From Rhizobium sp. L43 (GTDB lineage Bacteria; Pseudomonadota; Alphaproteobacteria; Rhizobiales; Rhizobiaceae): DNA of 64,000 bases. The notes under the pieces were generated by a model. The model saw nothing but the letters and a program-made list of their open reading frames with translations. It was not told the origin of the DNA and did no database searches. Location: the NCBI RefSeq assembly GCF_002531725.1, contig NZ_NWSQ01000001.1, positions 310,001-374,000 of the forward strand. Reading direction: 5' to 3'. This document shows, piece by piece, positions 8,505 through 17,380 of this stretch. The position numbers and the translations under genes are program-made. Position 1 is the first letter of the stretch. Each line of letters begins with the position of its first letter.

Positions 8505-10121
8505 ATGTCCGCATCCGTTTCCATGGCCGCCGCATTTGCCCTCCTCACTTTGGCGGCGACCGACAGCCTGGCAAGGACGATCGAAGCGCCCGAGCGCGGC
8601 GCCGTCCGGGCGGTGCTGATCGGCATCGACCTCTACCGCAATGTCCCGCCGCTGCACGGCGCCGTCGCCGATGCCGAGGATCTCTCCCTCTCACTGCGCT
8701 CGGTCGGCGTCGAAGACATGACGCTCTTGAAGAATGGTGCCGCCGACCGCGAGGGCATCTTCCACGCGATCGAGGCCGTCACCGAGCGGGCAGGGCCCGG
8801 CGACCTCGTCGTGCTCGGCATTGCCGGTCACGGATCGAGCGAGCCGGAGCGCGTCAAGGGCTCGAAACCGAGTGGCCGCGACGAGGTCTATGTACTCGCC
8901 GGCTTCGACACCCGGCTGCCGGGATCGCGCGAGCGCATCTTCGGCGACGAGTTCAAGGTGCTGATCCGCAACCTGGAAGCCAAGGGCGCCGATGTCGTCT
9001 TCATCGCCGATACCTGCCATGCCGGCGGCATGACCCGCGACGTCGATCCGCGCGGCGCCGAAATCACCTGGCGCCAGGCGCCCTCCTATACGATCGAGGA
9101 GGACGACCTTGCGCCGATCTCGACGACATCAGATGCGCTCTCCACCGGCTTCGATTACAAACGGCTGACCTTTCTTGCCGCCGTCGACGACAACACCAAA
9201 TCGCCCGAGATCGCAATTCCCGGCATTCCGCAGAAACGCGGCGCACTGAGTTATGCCACCGCCCGCGCCTTCGAAGGCGCTGCCGACCGCAACGGCGACG
9301 GCACTGTGACCCGCCGCGAACTCTTCGAATATGTGCGCCAGTCGGTCTATCAGTTCACCGACCAGCGGCAGAACATTTTTACCGAAAGCCCGCCGGGAAC
9401 CGATCTCGACCGCGCCGTCGTCTATACCTACGACGGTGCAGCCACGACGTCGGCGGCAGCGAAATCAACCGTTCCCCCGCCGGCCGAGCCCGCGCCGATC
9501 AGCGTCGCCGCCCTCGGCGCCGAGCCGGTGCTGCAGGGGATCGACCCGGCCGTCACCCCGTTCAAGCTGACCGAGGGAGCCGATGCCGAACTGGTCTTCG
9601 ATCCCGAAAAGCGCGAGGCGATTGCCGGCGGCGATGTCGTCGCCTCCGCCGTCGGCGCCGGCGACATGCCTTTCGTCGTCGACCGGATGGCCGCGCTCGA
9701 CACGCTGAAGCGGCTGTCGGAGACAAGCCCACAGACCGTGCGCGTGACGCCCTCCGATACCGTCCACCGCGAAGGCGAGCGCGTCGGCGTCACGGTTTCG
9801 GATCTATCCGGCCGCAAGCTGGTGCTCTTCGACGTCACCGGCGATGGCACCGTGCAGTTCCTCTATCCCGGCGAAAGGGATGGCGAGACCGAGATGTCCC
9901 AGACCTTCGATCTCGATCTTTCCGTCGTCGCCCCCTTCGGCACCGACCTGCTCGTCGCCGTCACCTCGGAAAGCCCGGTGCCGCAACTTGTGGAGTTTCT
10001 GAAGCAGAACGACAGGCGCCGCACCGCCGGCAATATCGCCAGGCGCCTCGGCGAATTCCTGCCCGAAGGCGCACGCGTCGGCTTCACCGTCCTCTATACC
10101 TCCGCCGGAGCCAAGCTATGA
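8505..10121 (+). CDS. Caspase-family (C14) peptidase with EF-hand loop and DUF4384
   Basis: The start at 8505 has GAGGGGAG upstream and gives a signal peptide. The 538-residue protein carries a caspase/metacaspase fold. The catalytic His is residue 109 in GIAGHGSSE, and the catalytic Cys is residue 171 in ADTCHAGG, both intact. Residues 261-272 form a canonical 12-residue EF-hand loop (DRNGDGTVTRRE), a feature that fits Ca2+-dependent metacaspases. A Pro/Ala linker leads to a C-terminal DUF4384 domain (VLFDVTGDGTVQFLYPGE). Bacterial caspases usually cleave after Arg/Lys. The predicted location is periplasmic. The stop overlaps the next start by ATGA, so translation is coupled to the trypsin-caspase gene. 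Confidence 0.9.
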   Translation: MSASVSMAAAFALLTLAATDSLARTIEAPERGAVRAVLIGIDLYRNVPPLHGAVADAEDLSLSLRSVGVEDMTLLKNGAADREGIFHAIEAVTERAGPGDLVVLGIAGHGSSEPERVKGSKPSGRDEVYVLAGFDTRLPGSRERIFGDEFKVLIRNLEAKGADVVFIADTCHAGGMTRDVDPRGAEITWRQAPSYTIEEDDLAPISTTSDALSTGFDYKRLTFLAAVDDNTKSPEIAIPGIPQKRGALSYATARAFEGAADRNGDGTVTRRELFEYVRQSVYQFTDQRQNIFTESPPGTDLDRAVVYTYDGAATTSAAAKSTVPPPAEPAPISVAALGAEPVLQGIDPAVTPFKLTEGADAELVFDPEKREAIAGGDVVASAVGAGDMPFVVDRMAALDTLKRLSETSPQTVRVTPSDTVHREGERVGVTVSDLSGRKLVLFDVTGDGTVQFLYPGERDGETEMSQTFDLDLSVVAPFGTDLLVAVTSESPVPQLVEFLKQNDRRRTAGNIARRLGEFLPEGARVGFTVLYTSAGAKL

Positions 10122-12628
10122 GCACGTCGATCAGCCGGGTCCTCACGATTGCCTCCGTCATGCTGCTTCTGGCTGCTCCCGTCCTGGCGCAGCAGGATAC
10201 CGATTTCGCCGGCGAGGATGGCGGGCGCGTCATCGGCGGCCAGGCGGCGAAAAAGGGCGAATGGCCCTGGCAGGTAAAAATCCTGGCGCCCGATCCCGAG
10301 CAGCGCGGCCGCTTCGGCGGCCATTGCGGCGGCGCGCTGGTTGCGCCGCGCTGGATCCTGACGGCCGCCCATTGCGTCACCAGCGGCCGCTCCGGCAAGC
10401 AGGATCTCTTCGCCCGCGATCTCTTGATCGTCGAGGGCAAGTCGAAGATCGACAAGGTGATCGCGGTCGACGGGCCCGACAAGCCGGGCCTTGCCGTGGA
10501 TGACGTGATCATTCACGAGGATTTCGACCGCAAGGTCTTCGCCAACGACATCGCCCTGATCAAGCTCGCCGAACCCGCCAAATCGAAGCCTGCGGTCCTC
10601 GCCTCGGCCTCGGACGAGGCGGTGGAGGCCGCCGGCCACAAGGCCGTCGTCACCGGCTGGGGTTACACCAAAGCCGATCACGGCTGGGACGACAAATATC
10701 TGCCGACCGAGCTGCAGGAAGTCGAGCTGCCGATCGTGCCCCGCGAGGACTGCCGCGCCGCCTATCGCGACAGCTCGATGCGGATGAACCCGATCGACGA
10801 GCGCAATGTCTGCGCCGGTTATGCCGAAGGCGGCAAGGATGCCTGCCAGGGCGATAGCGGCGGGCCGCTGGTTGCCCAGCGTCCCGACAAAAGCTGGATC
10901 CAGCTCGGCATCGTCAGCTGGGGTGCCGGCTGCGCCGAGGCCCAACATTACGGCGTCTATACCCGCGTCGCCGCCTTCCGCGACTGGATCGCCGCCAAGA
11001 CCGACGGCGATGTGCCAAATGTTGAAGCGCCCGCCGGTGATCAGGTCGCATCAACCACCATCGGTGCCGGGGCAAAACAGAAACAGTCCGGGCAGGAAGA
11101 AGCCAACCTCGCCATCACCTCGCCGCCGACCGGCGATAGCGCTCCGGCCGGCACGACCGGAACGCCAAGCCCCGACATCCCGGCCGACAAGCCTGTCACC
11201 GACGAACCCGCCGTCCAGTCCCCGACCGTCCAGACGCCGATGATCCAAAGCTCCCCCGGCGACCGCGCGCTGCTGATCGGCATCGACGATTATGACATGC
11301 GCGAAGCCAAGTTGACCGGCTCCGCCAGCGATGTGAAGGCGATGCAGCTCTTCCTCGCCAAGACGCTCGCCTACCGCCCGGAACAGATCCACACGCTGAC
11401 CAACCGCAAGGCGACCCGCGAGGCGATCCTGGCCGAAATCGACGACTGGCTGGTGCGCCAGTCGACGCCGGGAAGCCGGATCTTTCTCTATTTCAGCGGC
11501 CAGGGTTCGGAGGAAATGGGCGCCGAGGAAACGACGAGCCCGACGCTGGTCGCAGCCGACGCCAAGCTGGTGCGCGAGGGCGGCAAGGTGACGGTCACCA
11601 ACCAGATCCGCGAAACCGAAATCGCCGCGAGGCTGAACAGCCTCAAGGACCGTCGCGTCACCCTGCTGATCGACGCCTGCCATGTCGGCCCCGGCAGCCG
11701 CAGCGCCGTCGCCGCACCTTCCGGCACCGTGCGCTGCCTCGGCCCGGCGCTGGCAGCGCTCGAACCGCCGAACAAATCAGGCAAGGAAGCGAAATTCTCC
11801 TTCGGCGGCGAAAACGCCATGGTCTGGTCGGCGGTCAACTCAGGCCAGTGGGCGCTCGTCGACCGCGAGGCCAAGCCGGCGCTCGGCGTTTTCACCCGCA
11901 ATTTCATCGAAGGCGTGGAAAATGGCGTGGCGCGCGCCGCCGACAAGCCTGACGTCAGCAATGCCGCTTTGCTCGATTACGTCAGGCGCAAATCGGACGA
12001 ATATTGCCGGACGCATGCGGGTGACTGCCGCTTCACGCCCGTGCCGCAATTCTACGGCCAGCCGGATGCGCTCGGCCGCGACGTGATCACCGGCGAGGAG
12101 GCGAAGACGGCGGTCGCCGCCGTCGAGAACACGCTGAAGAGCGACAATGAGGCCGGCGTCGCCGTCGACATGCTGCCCGGCACCTCGGTCGGCATCGGCG
12201 ACAAGGTGGCGATGCGCGTCTCCACCAAGAAATCCGGTTACCTGATCCTCGTCGATATCGACGCCGCCGGCAAACTCACCCAGCTTTACCCCAACAAGCG
12301 CTCGATGGGCCTGAAGCCGACGGCCAAGACAGGCGATAACCGGCTCGATCCGGCCCGGCCGGTCGTCGTGCCCGATGCGCGCAATCCCTATATCGGCTTC
12401 GAATATCAGGTGGAGGGACCGGCCGGCGTCGGCATGGTCGTCGCCATTCTCAGCGACAAGCCGATCGAGGTGCTCGACCTGCCGGATGTGCCGACACCGC
12501 TGGTCGGCCAGCGCGCCGCCTTCAACTATGTCTACGATCTCGCCCGCAGCCTCCGGATCGTCGGCGACGACGAGACCGGCGCCCAGGGCAAATGGTCGTT
12601 CGATTCCAAATTCTATCGCATCCGCTGA
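10118..12628 (+). CDS. Trypsin - caspase-like - DUF4384 fusion, caspase His replaced by Gln
   Basis: This 836-residue protein has a signal peptide (cleavage near VLAQQ) and then an S1 trypsin domain starting at RVIGGQ. The full triad is visible: H85 in AAHC, D144 in NDIALIK and S247 in GDSGGP. An Asp six residues before the Ser (DACQGDS) predicts cleavage after Arg/Lys. A second catalytic-type domain from ~385 is caspase-like (ALLIGIDDYDM), with C521 in DACHVG. The usual catalytic His position reads FSGQGSE (Q462), so this caspase domain is probably inactive or altered. The C-terminal ~150 residues are DUF4384. It overlaps the active caspase gene by four bases and is followed by a serpin gene. 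Confidence 0.9.
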   Translation: MSTSISRVLTIASVMLLLAAPVLAQQDTDFAGEDGGRVIGGQAAKKGEWPWQVKILAPDPEQRGRFGGHCGGALVAPRWILTAAHCVTSGRSGKQDLFARDLLIVEGKSKIDKVIAVDGPDKPGLAVDDVIIHEDFDRKVFANDIALIKLAEPAKSKPAVLASASDEAVEAAGHKAVVTGWGYTKADHGWDDKYLPTELQEVELPIVPREDCRAAYRDSSMRMNPIDERNVCAGYAEGGKDACQGDSGGPLVAQRPDKSWIQLGIVSWGAGCAEAQHYGVYTRVAAFRDWIAAKTDGDVPNVEAPAGDQVASTTIGAGAKQKQSGQEEANLAITSPPTGDSAPAGTTGTPSPDIPADKPVTDEPAVQSPTVQTPMIQSSPGDRALLIGIDDYDMREAKLTGSASDVKAMQLFLAKTLAYRPEQIHTLTNRKATREAILAEIDDWLVRQSTPGSRIFLYFSGQGSEEMGAEETTSPTLVAADAKLVREGGKVTVTNQIRETEIAARLNSLKDRRVTLLIDACHVGPGSRSAVAAPSGTVRCLGPALAALEPPNKSGKEAKFSFGGENAMVWSAVNSGQWALVDREAKPALGVFTRNFIEGVENGVARAADKPDVSNAALLDYVRRKSDEYCRTHAGDCRFTPVPQFYGQPDALGRDVITGEEAKTAVAAVENTLKSDNEAGVAVDMLPGTSVGIGDKVAMRVSTKKSGYLILVDIDAAGKLTQLYPNKRSMGLKPTAKTGDNRLDPARPVVVPDARNPYIGFEYQVEGPAGVGMVVAILSDKPIEVLDLPDVPTPLVGQRAAFNYVYDLARSLRIVGDDETGAQGKWSFDSKFYRIR

Positions 12629-12641
12629 GGGAGAGCGAACC

Positions 12642-13823
12642 ATGCCGAAATCCACTCTGCTGGCCGGTCTTGCCGCTTCCCTGATGGCGCTAGCGCCCGC
12701 CCATGCCGGCAATGCCGGCGACGGCAAGGCGATGCTGACAGCGCAGGCCGGGCTTGCCGCCGAACTGATCGACCGCACCCTGGCAAAGGAGGGTGCCGCC
12801 AATATCATCGTGTCGCCGGCAAGCCTTGCCGCCGCCCTCGGTCTCGCCAGCCTCGGCGCCTCAGATCAAGGCAAGGCGGCAATCGCCAAAAGCCTCGGCT
12901 TCGGCGGCGAGGTGAAGGGACCGGAGACGGTGCTTGACGCCATGAGAGGGGAAAACCCGGCAGCGGCTGATGCGCCTTTGGCGACGGCGGTCGCGATCGT
13001 CTTCGACGACAGGCTGGTGCTCGTCCCCGATGCGCTTGCGATGCTCGCCGGCCACCGGATCAAGCCGTCGATCGAGGATCTCGACGGACCGACGTCGGTC
13101 GAGCACATCAATGGCTGGGTCAAGGACGCCACGAGGGGCGCCATCCCCACGATCCTCGACGCCCCGCCCGGCGGCGGCTTCATCAGCCTCGGCGCACTCT
13201 CTTTCAAAGCGCGCTGGAAGACATCCTTCGATCGGGAAAGCCCGGCAAGCCCGTTTCAGCGCCCTGATGGCTCGACGGTCTCGGTGCCGATGATGCATCT
13301 TGCCGGCGACGGGCAAAAATTCCGCTCCGACGCAAAATTCTCCGCCGTCGACCTTGCCTACACAGGCGAGAGCTACAGCATGGTCGTGGTGGCCGCGCGC
13401 TCCGGCAAGGGTGTCGGCGGCGCCGACCTGAAGGCGCTCGCCTCCTGGCTGCAAGGCGAGAAATTCGAACCCGCCAAGGGAGAAATCTTCCTGCCCCGCT
13501 TTTCCCTGAACGACGGGCGTGATTTGATGCCGGTGCTGAATGCGATGGGCGTGGCGCCGGAAAAGGCCAAGCATGCGGGTTTTCCGGGTTTCACCAGGGA
13601 AAACATCCGCTTGTCCCATGTCCTGCAGAAGACCATGATTAGGGTTGACGAAAACGGCACGGAGGCAGCGGCAGCCACGGCTGTCATCACGGAACGCAGC
13701 ATCGATCCGAAGCTCATTCGCGTCGTCGCCGATGCCCGTTTTGCCTTCGCGCTTCGCAATACGAGGACTGGCCTGCTGCTCGCCGCAGGCCTGATCGGTG
13801 ACCCACTTCTGGCGGGCGAATAG
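12642..13823 (+). CDS. Secreted serpin (serine/cysteine protease inhibitor)
   Basis: The start at 12642 has GAGGGAGAG upstream and gives a signal peptide ending AHA. The 393-residue product is a full-length serpin: NIIVSPASLAAALGLASLGA near the N-terminus, FKARWKTSF in the middle, and a hinge GTEAAAATAV of the inhibitory type. Aligning the segment after the loop with known serpins places R352-S353 at the P1-P1' bond. Counting from the hinge puts that Arg at P2, so the register has a one-residue uncertainty. An Arg at the bait position suits a trypsin-like or metacaspase-type target, and genes for both lie directly upstream. Serpins are rare in proteobacteria; location next to its likely target suggests control of the cascade. 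Confidence 0.92.
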   Translation: MPKSTLLAGLAASLMALAPAHAGNAGDGKAMLTAQAGLAAELIDRTLAKEGAANIIVSPASLAAALGLASLGASDQGKAAIAKSLGFGGEVKGPETVLDAMRGENPAAADAPLATAVAIVFDDRLVLVPDALAMLAGHRIKPSIEDLDGPTSVEHINGWVKDATRGAIPTILDAPPGGGFISLGALSFKARWKTSFDRESPASPFQRPDGSTVSVPMMHLAGDGQKFRSDAKFSAVDLAYTGESYSMVVVAARSGKGVGGADLKALASWLQGEKFEPAKGEIFLPRFSLNDGRDLMPVLNAMGVAPEKAKHAGFPGFTRENIRLSHVLQKTMIRVDENGTEAAAATAVITERSIDPKLIRVVADARFAFALRNTRTGLLLAAGLIGDPLLAGE

Positions 13824-13860
13824 AATTCGGTTTCATGAATGAATGCAGGGGGACACGTGC

Positions 13861-16263
13861 ATGAGAAGCGATCTGATCGCCCGCTACACGATCGGCGAGC
13901 CGATCTATGAAAACGAATTCATCGTCTATCCCGCTCAGGACAAGCGGATGGACCATGCGGTCTCCATCGTCACGCCGGATGTGGCGCTGAAGCTGGACAA
14001 GGCGCGCTTCGAGCGGGTCTGGACCTCGATCAACGAGGCCAAATCGCTGACGGCGCGGCGCTTCGTCGAAATCGAGGACCTCATTCCGCCGTCGCCTGAT
14101 GATGACAATTTCTATATCGTCGAGAAGCGGCCATCGAAAACGCTGCACCAGTATCTCGACGAAACGGAGATGGTGGCCTACGAGCGCGCCGTCGAGATCG
14201 GCCGCCACATCCTCGAAGGCCTGGCGACGCTGCACGGCGCCGGTTACGCCCACAATGCCCTGACCGACCAGTGCATCTACGTCTCCGAGGATTATTCCGG
14301 CCTGTCGGTGCGGATCGGCAACCTGCACCTGATCTCGAAGATCGGCGAACACATCATCCCGCCCTATGTGCCGGAATTCGGGGCGCCGGAGATCTATGCC
14401 AGCGGCACCTTTTCCGCTTCGCCGGCGCTCGACATCTACGCCATGGGCATGATCGCCTACAAACTCTTCCTGCCGCGGCAGACCTATGCCAGCGTCTTCG
14501 ACAGCGTCATGGTCTGGGAAGACGAGCACCAGCGCGAGCAGAGCTGGAAGAACATCCATCTCGACCCTTCCAACATCTTTCCCCGCCTGGACGTGCTGAT
14601 CCCCGGTTTTCCCGAGGGTCTTGCCAGTCTGGTGGAAAGAATGCTGAGCCGCGACCCGGCCGGGCGACCGCGCACGGGCGCCGATGCGCTCGGCGAATTC
14701 GCCCGTGTGACCACGGGCATCCAGCCGATGTCGTGGGATCCGCGCGGCGGCATGCAGCAGCCGGAACCGCCGAAGCCGAAAAAGTGGACGCTGGCCAAGC
14801 TCTCGATGATCGGGGCGCTGCTCCTGATCTGCATCGGCGTCGGCGTCGTCACCATCCCGAAACTGCTCGCCCCGGATCCGAAACTCGTCGCCGATGTCGG
14901 CACCTGGAAGAAGGAGGCCGAAAGCCGCAAACAGAAGGCGATCGCCGCCAAGGCGCCGGAGCGCCCTTCCGGTGACCAGGCGAAACTCGCCTATGACACG
15001 GGTGCTGCGGCGCTGACCTCGGCCGATGCCCTGCTGAAAGACGAAGACTACGAAAAGGCCCTTCCGGGCTATCAGACCGCCGCCATCAATCTCGGCAACG
15101 CGCTGATCGCCATTTCGAAGGAGAATGCCGAAAAGGCGAAGGCCGCCGCCTCTGCCGCCGGCGGCGACAAGGCGCCTGCCTTTGCCGAGGCCGACGCCAA
15201 GATGAAGACTGCCGCCGAGGCGGCCACGGCAAAGCAGATGCACGCCGCCGTCGGCGCCTATGACGAGGCGAAAACGACGTTTGACGATCTCGCCAAGGCG
15301 CTGACCGCACTGGCGGCCGCCGAAAAGGACGCGGCAGCCAAACGCGAAACCGTCAACCGCATCAGCACCGGCGATAGCCCCGACGTCGCCAAGGCGAGCG
15401 GGCTGATGGCGGATGCCAAGACCAAGGCGGAGCAATGGCAGATGCCGGCCGCGACCTCAGCCTATGGCGACGCCGCCAAACTGTTCGACGCCGTCATCGC
15501 CGATGTCATGGCGGCAAAGGACGAGGCGACGGCGCTGAAACAGAAGGTCACCGATCTCAACGCCTCGATCGCCACCCGCGCCGGTGCCGCCGAGCCGACG
15601 CTGGCAGCACTCGCCCCGAAGATCGGCGAGGCCGACGGCCGCTACACGGCGCAAGCCTACAAGCTGGCGCTCGCAGCCTACCAGCCGATCCTGGCCGATC
15701 TCGAAGCGCTGTCGGCGCGCGGCTTCTGCCCGGTGTCGCAGACCCTTGCCTTCGAGACCGTCCCGGCCGGAAGTTATTCGCTGGAGAATGTCCGGCTGAT
15801 GACGTCCTCGATGAAGGAGCTCGGCGGCATGCTCGGCGTCGCCAATGGCGCGGTGAAGATCGACAAGTCCTTCTGCATGCAGACCAAGGCCGTCACCCGC
15901 GCCGAGATGGCGGAATATTACACCGCCAATTCCGATCCCGCCGCGGCTGAGGCCTATGCCGACAACCCGCAGCAGCCGGCCGACGACGTGCCGCTCGCCG
16001 TCGCCCAGAACTATACCGCCTGGCTGTCGAAACAGCTGAACGCCCCCGTCCACCTGCCGTCGGCAACCGAATGGATGGCCAGCGCGACAAAAATCCCCAC
16101 CGAAAAACTGCCCGACAACGGCGACATCATCCTGCAATGGAGCGCCACCCCCTGCGAAGCCGGCGGCAACGTCGCCTTCATGGCCCAGGAAGGCTCGACC
16201 TTCGTCGTCTGCTCGGATGCATCGGCGGGTGGGATTTTTCGGGTTACGGCGGAGTTGCGGTGA
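13861..16263 (+). CDS. Pseudokinase - TM - coiled coil - FGE/sulfatase-modifying-factor-like protein
   Basis: The start at 13861 has AGGGGG about nine bases upstream. The 800-residue protein has a kinase fold at ~1-300. The glycine loop is absent; the HRDLKP..N motif reads HNALTDQC (from H131), so catalytic Asp, Lys and Asn are all lost; and the DFG Asp is Asn (N154 in GNLH). An APE motif (GAPEIY) remains. A single TM helix lies at ~314-336, followed by a long Ala/Lys-rich coiled coil. The C-terminal domain (~631-800; FETVPAGSY...LPSATEWMA) resembles formylglycine-generating-enzyme/SUMF1-type domains, often used for binding. It looks like a transmembrane receptor or scaffold for the upstream protease set. 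No catalytic activity is predicted from the kinase part. Confidence 0.85.
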   Translation: MRSDLIARYTIGEPIYENEFIVYPAQDKRMDHAVSIVTPDVALKLDKARFERVWTSINEAKSLTARRFVEIEDLIPPSPDDDNFYIVEKRPSKTLHQYLDETEMVAYERAVEIGRHILEGLATLHGAGYAHNALTDQCIYVSEDYSGLSVRIGNLHLISKIGEHIIPPYVPEFGAPEIYASGTFSASPALDIYAMGMIAYKLFLPRQTYASVFDSVMVWEDEHQREQSWKNIHLDPSNIFPRLDVLIPGFPEGLASLVERMLSRDPAGRPRTGADALGEFARVTTGIQPMSWDPRGGMQQPEPPKPKKWTLAKLSMIGALLLICIGVGVVTIPKLLAPDPKLVADVGTWKKEAESRKQKAIAAKAPERPSGDQAKLAYDTGAAALTSADALLKDEDYEKALPGYQTAAINLGNALIAISKENAEKAKAAASAAGGDKAPAFAEADAKMKTAAEAATAKQMHAAVGAYDEAKTTFDDLAKALTALAAAEKDAAAKRETVNRISTGDSPDVAKASGLMADAKTKAEQWQMPAATSAYGDAAKLFDAVIADVMAAKDEATALKQKVTDLNASIATRAGAAEPTLAALAPKIGEADGRYTAQAYKLALAAYQPILADLEALSARGFCPVSQTLAFETVPAGSYSLENVRLMTSSMKELGGMLGVANGAVKIDKSFCMQTKAVTRAEMAEYYTANSDPAAAEAYADNPQQPADDVPLAVAQNYTAWLSKQLNAPVHLPSATEWMASATKIPTEKLPDNGDIILQWSATPCEAGGNVAFMAQEGSTFVVCSDASAGGIFRVTAELR

Positions 16264-16325
16264 GGAAGCGGAAGGGTGGAGATCGAACTGGGTGCCGCTG
16301 ACTATGCGCCAAAGGCGGCCTCCCT

Positions 16326-16345
16326 CTTCTCCCCTCGGGGAGAAG
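16326..16345. repeat. Perfect 9-bp palindrome within a rhizobial-type intergenic element
   Basis: CTTCTCCCC and GGGGAGAAG are separated by two bases, and the hairpin is followed by a GC-rich tail to about 16372. The wording (CTCCCC...GGGGAG...GGCCCGAAGGG) resembles palindromic elements common between rhizobial genes. It lies downstream of the pseudokinase-FGE gene and could also act as its terminator. The rest of 16264-16510 holds nothing else I can identify. Confidence 0.6.
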
Positions 16346-16510
16346 GTGGCCCGAAGGGTCGGATGAGGGGGCCACACGGCACGCCGTTCATTGGCCCTTT
16401 TAGCTGCTTCCATTTGCTACAGACCATACGTGATGCAAACATTTGGTTGAGGGAACTACTGAATCAGCCAGCTTAAGTTTGGGGTCTATCAATCGCCACG
16501 GAGCTTCGAC

Positions 16511-17263
16511 ATGCCTGAACTACGCTCACCACGTCTTGCGGTTCTTATCGATGCTGACAACGCCTCCGCGAAGATCGTTGACGGTCTATTCGAGGAAATA
16601 GCCAAGATTGGTGAAGCGAGCGTTCGGCGGATCTATGGCGACTTCGCTAGTGCTCGCTCGAAGGCATGGATCGACGTCCTTGCAAAACACGCGATAATTC
16701 CTCAACAACAGTTTGCCTACACCACAGGTAAGAACGCGTCCGACATCACGCTTGTCATCGATGCGATGGACTTACTGCATAGTGGCCGCTTCGACGGTTT
16801 CTGCTTGGTGTCGTCCGATAGCGATTTCACTCGCCTCGCCTCACGCATTCGCGAACAAGGGATCGATGTCTTCGGATTCGGGGAACAGAAGACGCCGGAG
16901 AGCTTCCGCCAAGCATGCCGGCGGTTTATCTACACGGAAAATCTGGCTCCTTCGGTCATATCGAACGGAGCGGACGCCGTACAGGCTGCGTCTTCGCTAC
17001 GACCACCCAGCGCCGCAACACCGATTATCAAAAGGGTGATCGCGCAGATGGAGACCGAGGATGGATGGATCCCGCTTGGTGTAGTTGGAAAGCAACTTGC
17101 CAATCTGGCATCTGACTTCGACCCGCGGACTTTCGGATTCAAGAAGTTGAGCGATCTGGTAAAGAAGACGAACTCCTTCGAGGTAGATCATGCCGAAGGC
17201 CGTCCGGTTCGTATCCGCCTGAAACCCCAACCAACGAAAAACAGCGTGAAACCGGCAACCTGA
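16511..17263 (+). CDS. NYN-domain (PIN-like) putative RNase with C-terminal OST-HTH/LOTUS domain
   Basis: A 250-residue protein. The N-terminal ~150 residues are a NYN/LabA-type (DUF88) PIN-like domain with the acidic residues of the metal site: LIDADNAS near the start, SDITLVIDAMDLL in the middle and SSDSDFTRLA. The C-terminal ~85 residues (VIAQMETEDGWIPLGVVGKQL) match the OST-HTH/LOTUS domain, an RNA- (often G-quadruplex-) binding winged helix. The family is expected to be cytoplasmic and to cleave or bind structured RNA. It stands alone between two long intergenic regions, and its base composition is somewhat lower in GC than the upstream cluster, so it may be a later arrival. Confidence 0.88.
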   Translation: MPELRSPRLAVLIDADNASAKIVDGLFEEIAKIGEASVRRIYGDFASARSKAWIDVLAKHAIIPQQQFAYTTGKNASDITLVIDAMDLLHSGRFDGFCLVSSDSDFTRLASRIREQGIDVFGFGEQKTPESFRQACRRFIYTENLAPSVISNGADAVQAASSLRPPSAATPIIKRVIAQMETEDGWIPLGVVGKQLANLASDFDPRTFGFKKLSDLVKKTNSFEVDHAEGRPVRIRLKPQPTKNSVKPAT

Positions 17264-17380
17264 CGATTGTGTTTCGCGGGGCAAATCTCAGTGATAGTGG
17301 GCGCAGTCTCTTTGACATTGATCGGCCATGAACTCGCAGGCAGCCCGCATGCTTGAGCACGGGCTTCTTAGGAGGGAAGG

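Noticed and set aside
13714..15435. 573-codon minus-strand frame
   Set aside because: Shadow of the pseudokinase-FGE gene; composition is Arg/Gly/Asp-rich without motifs.
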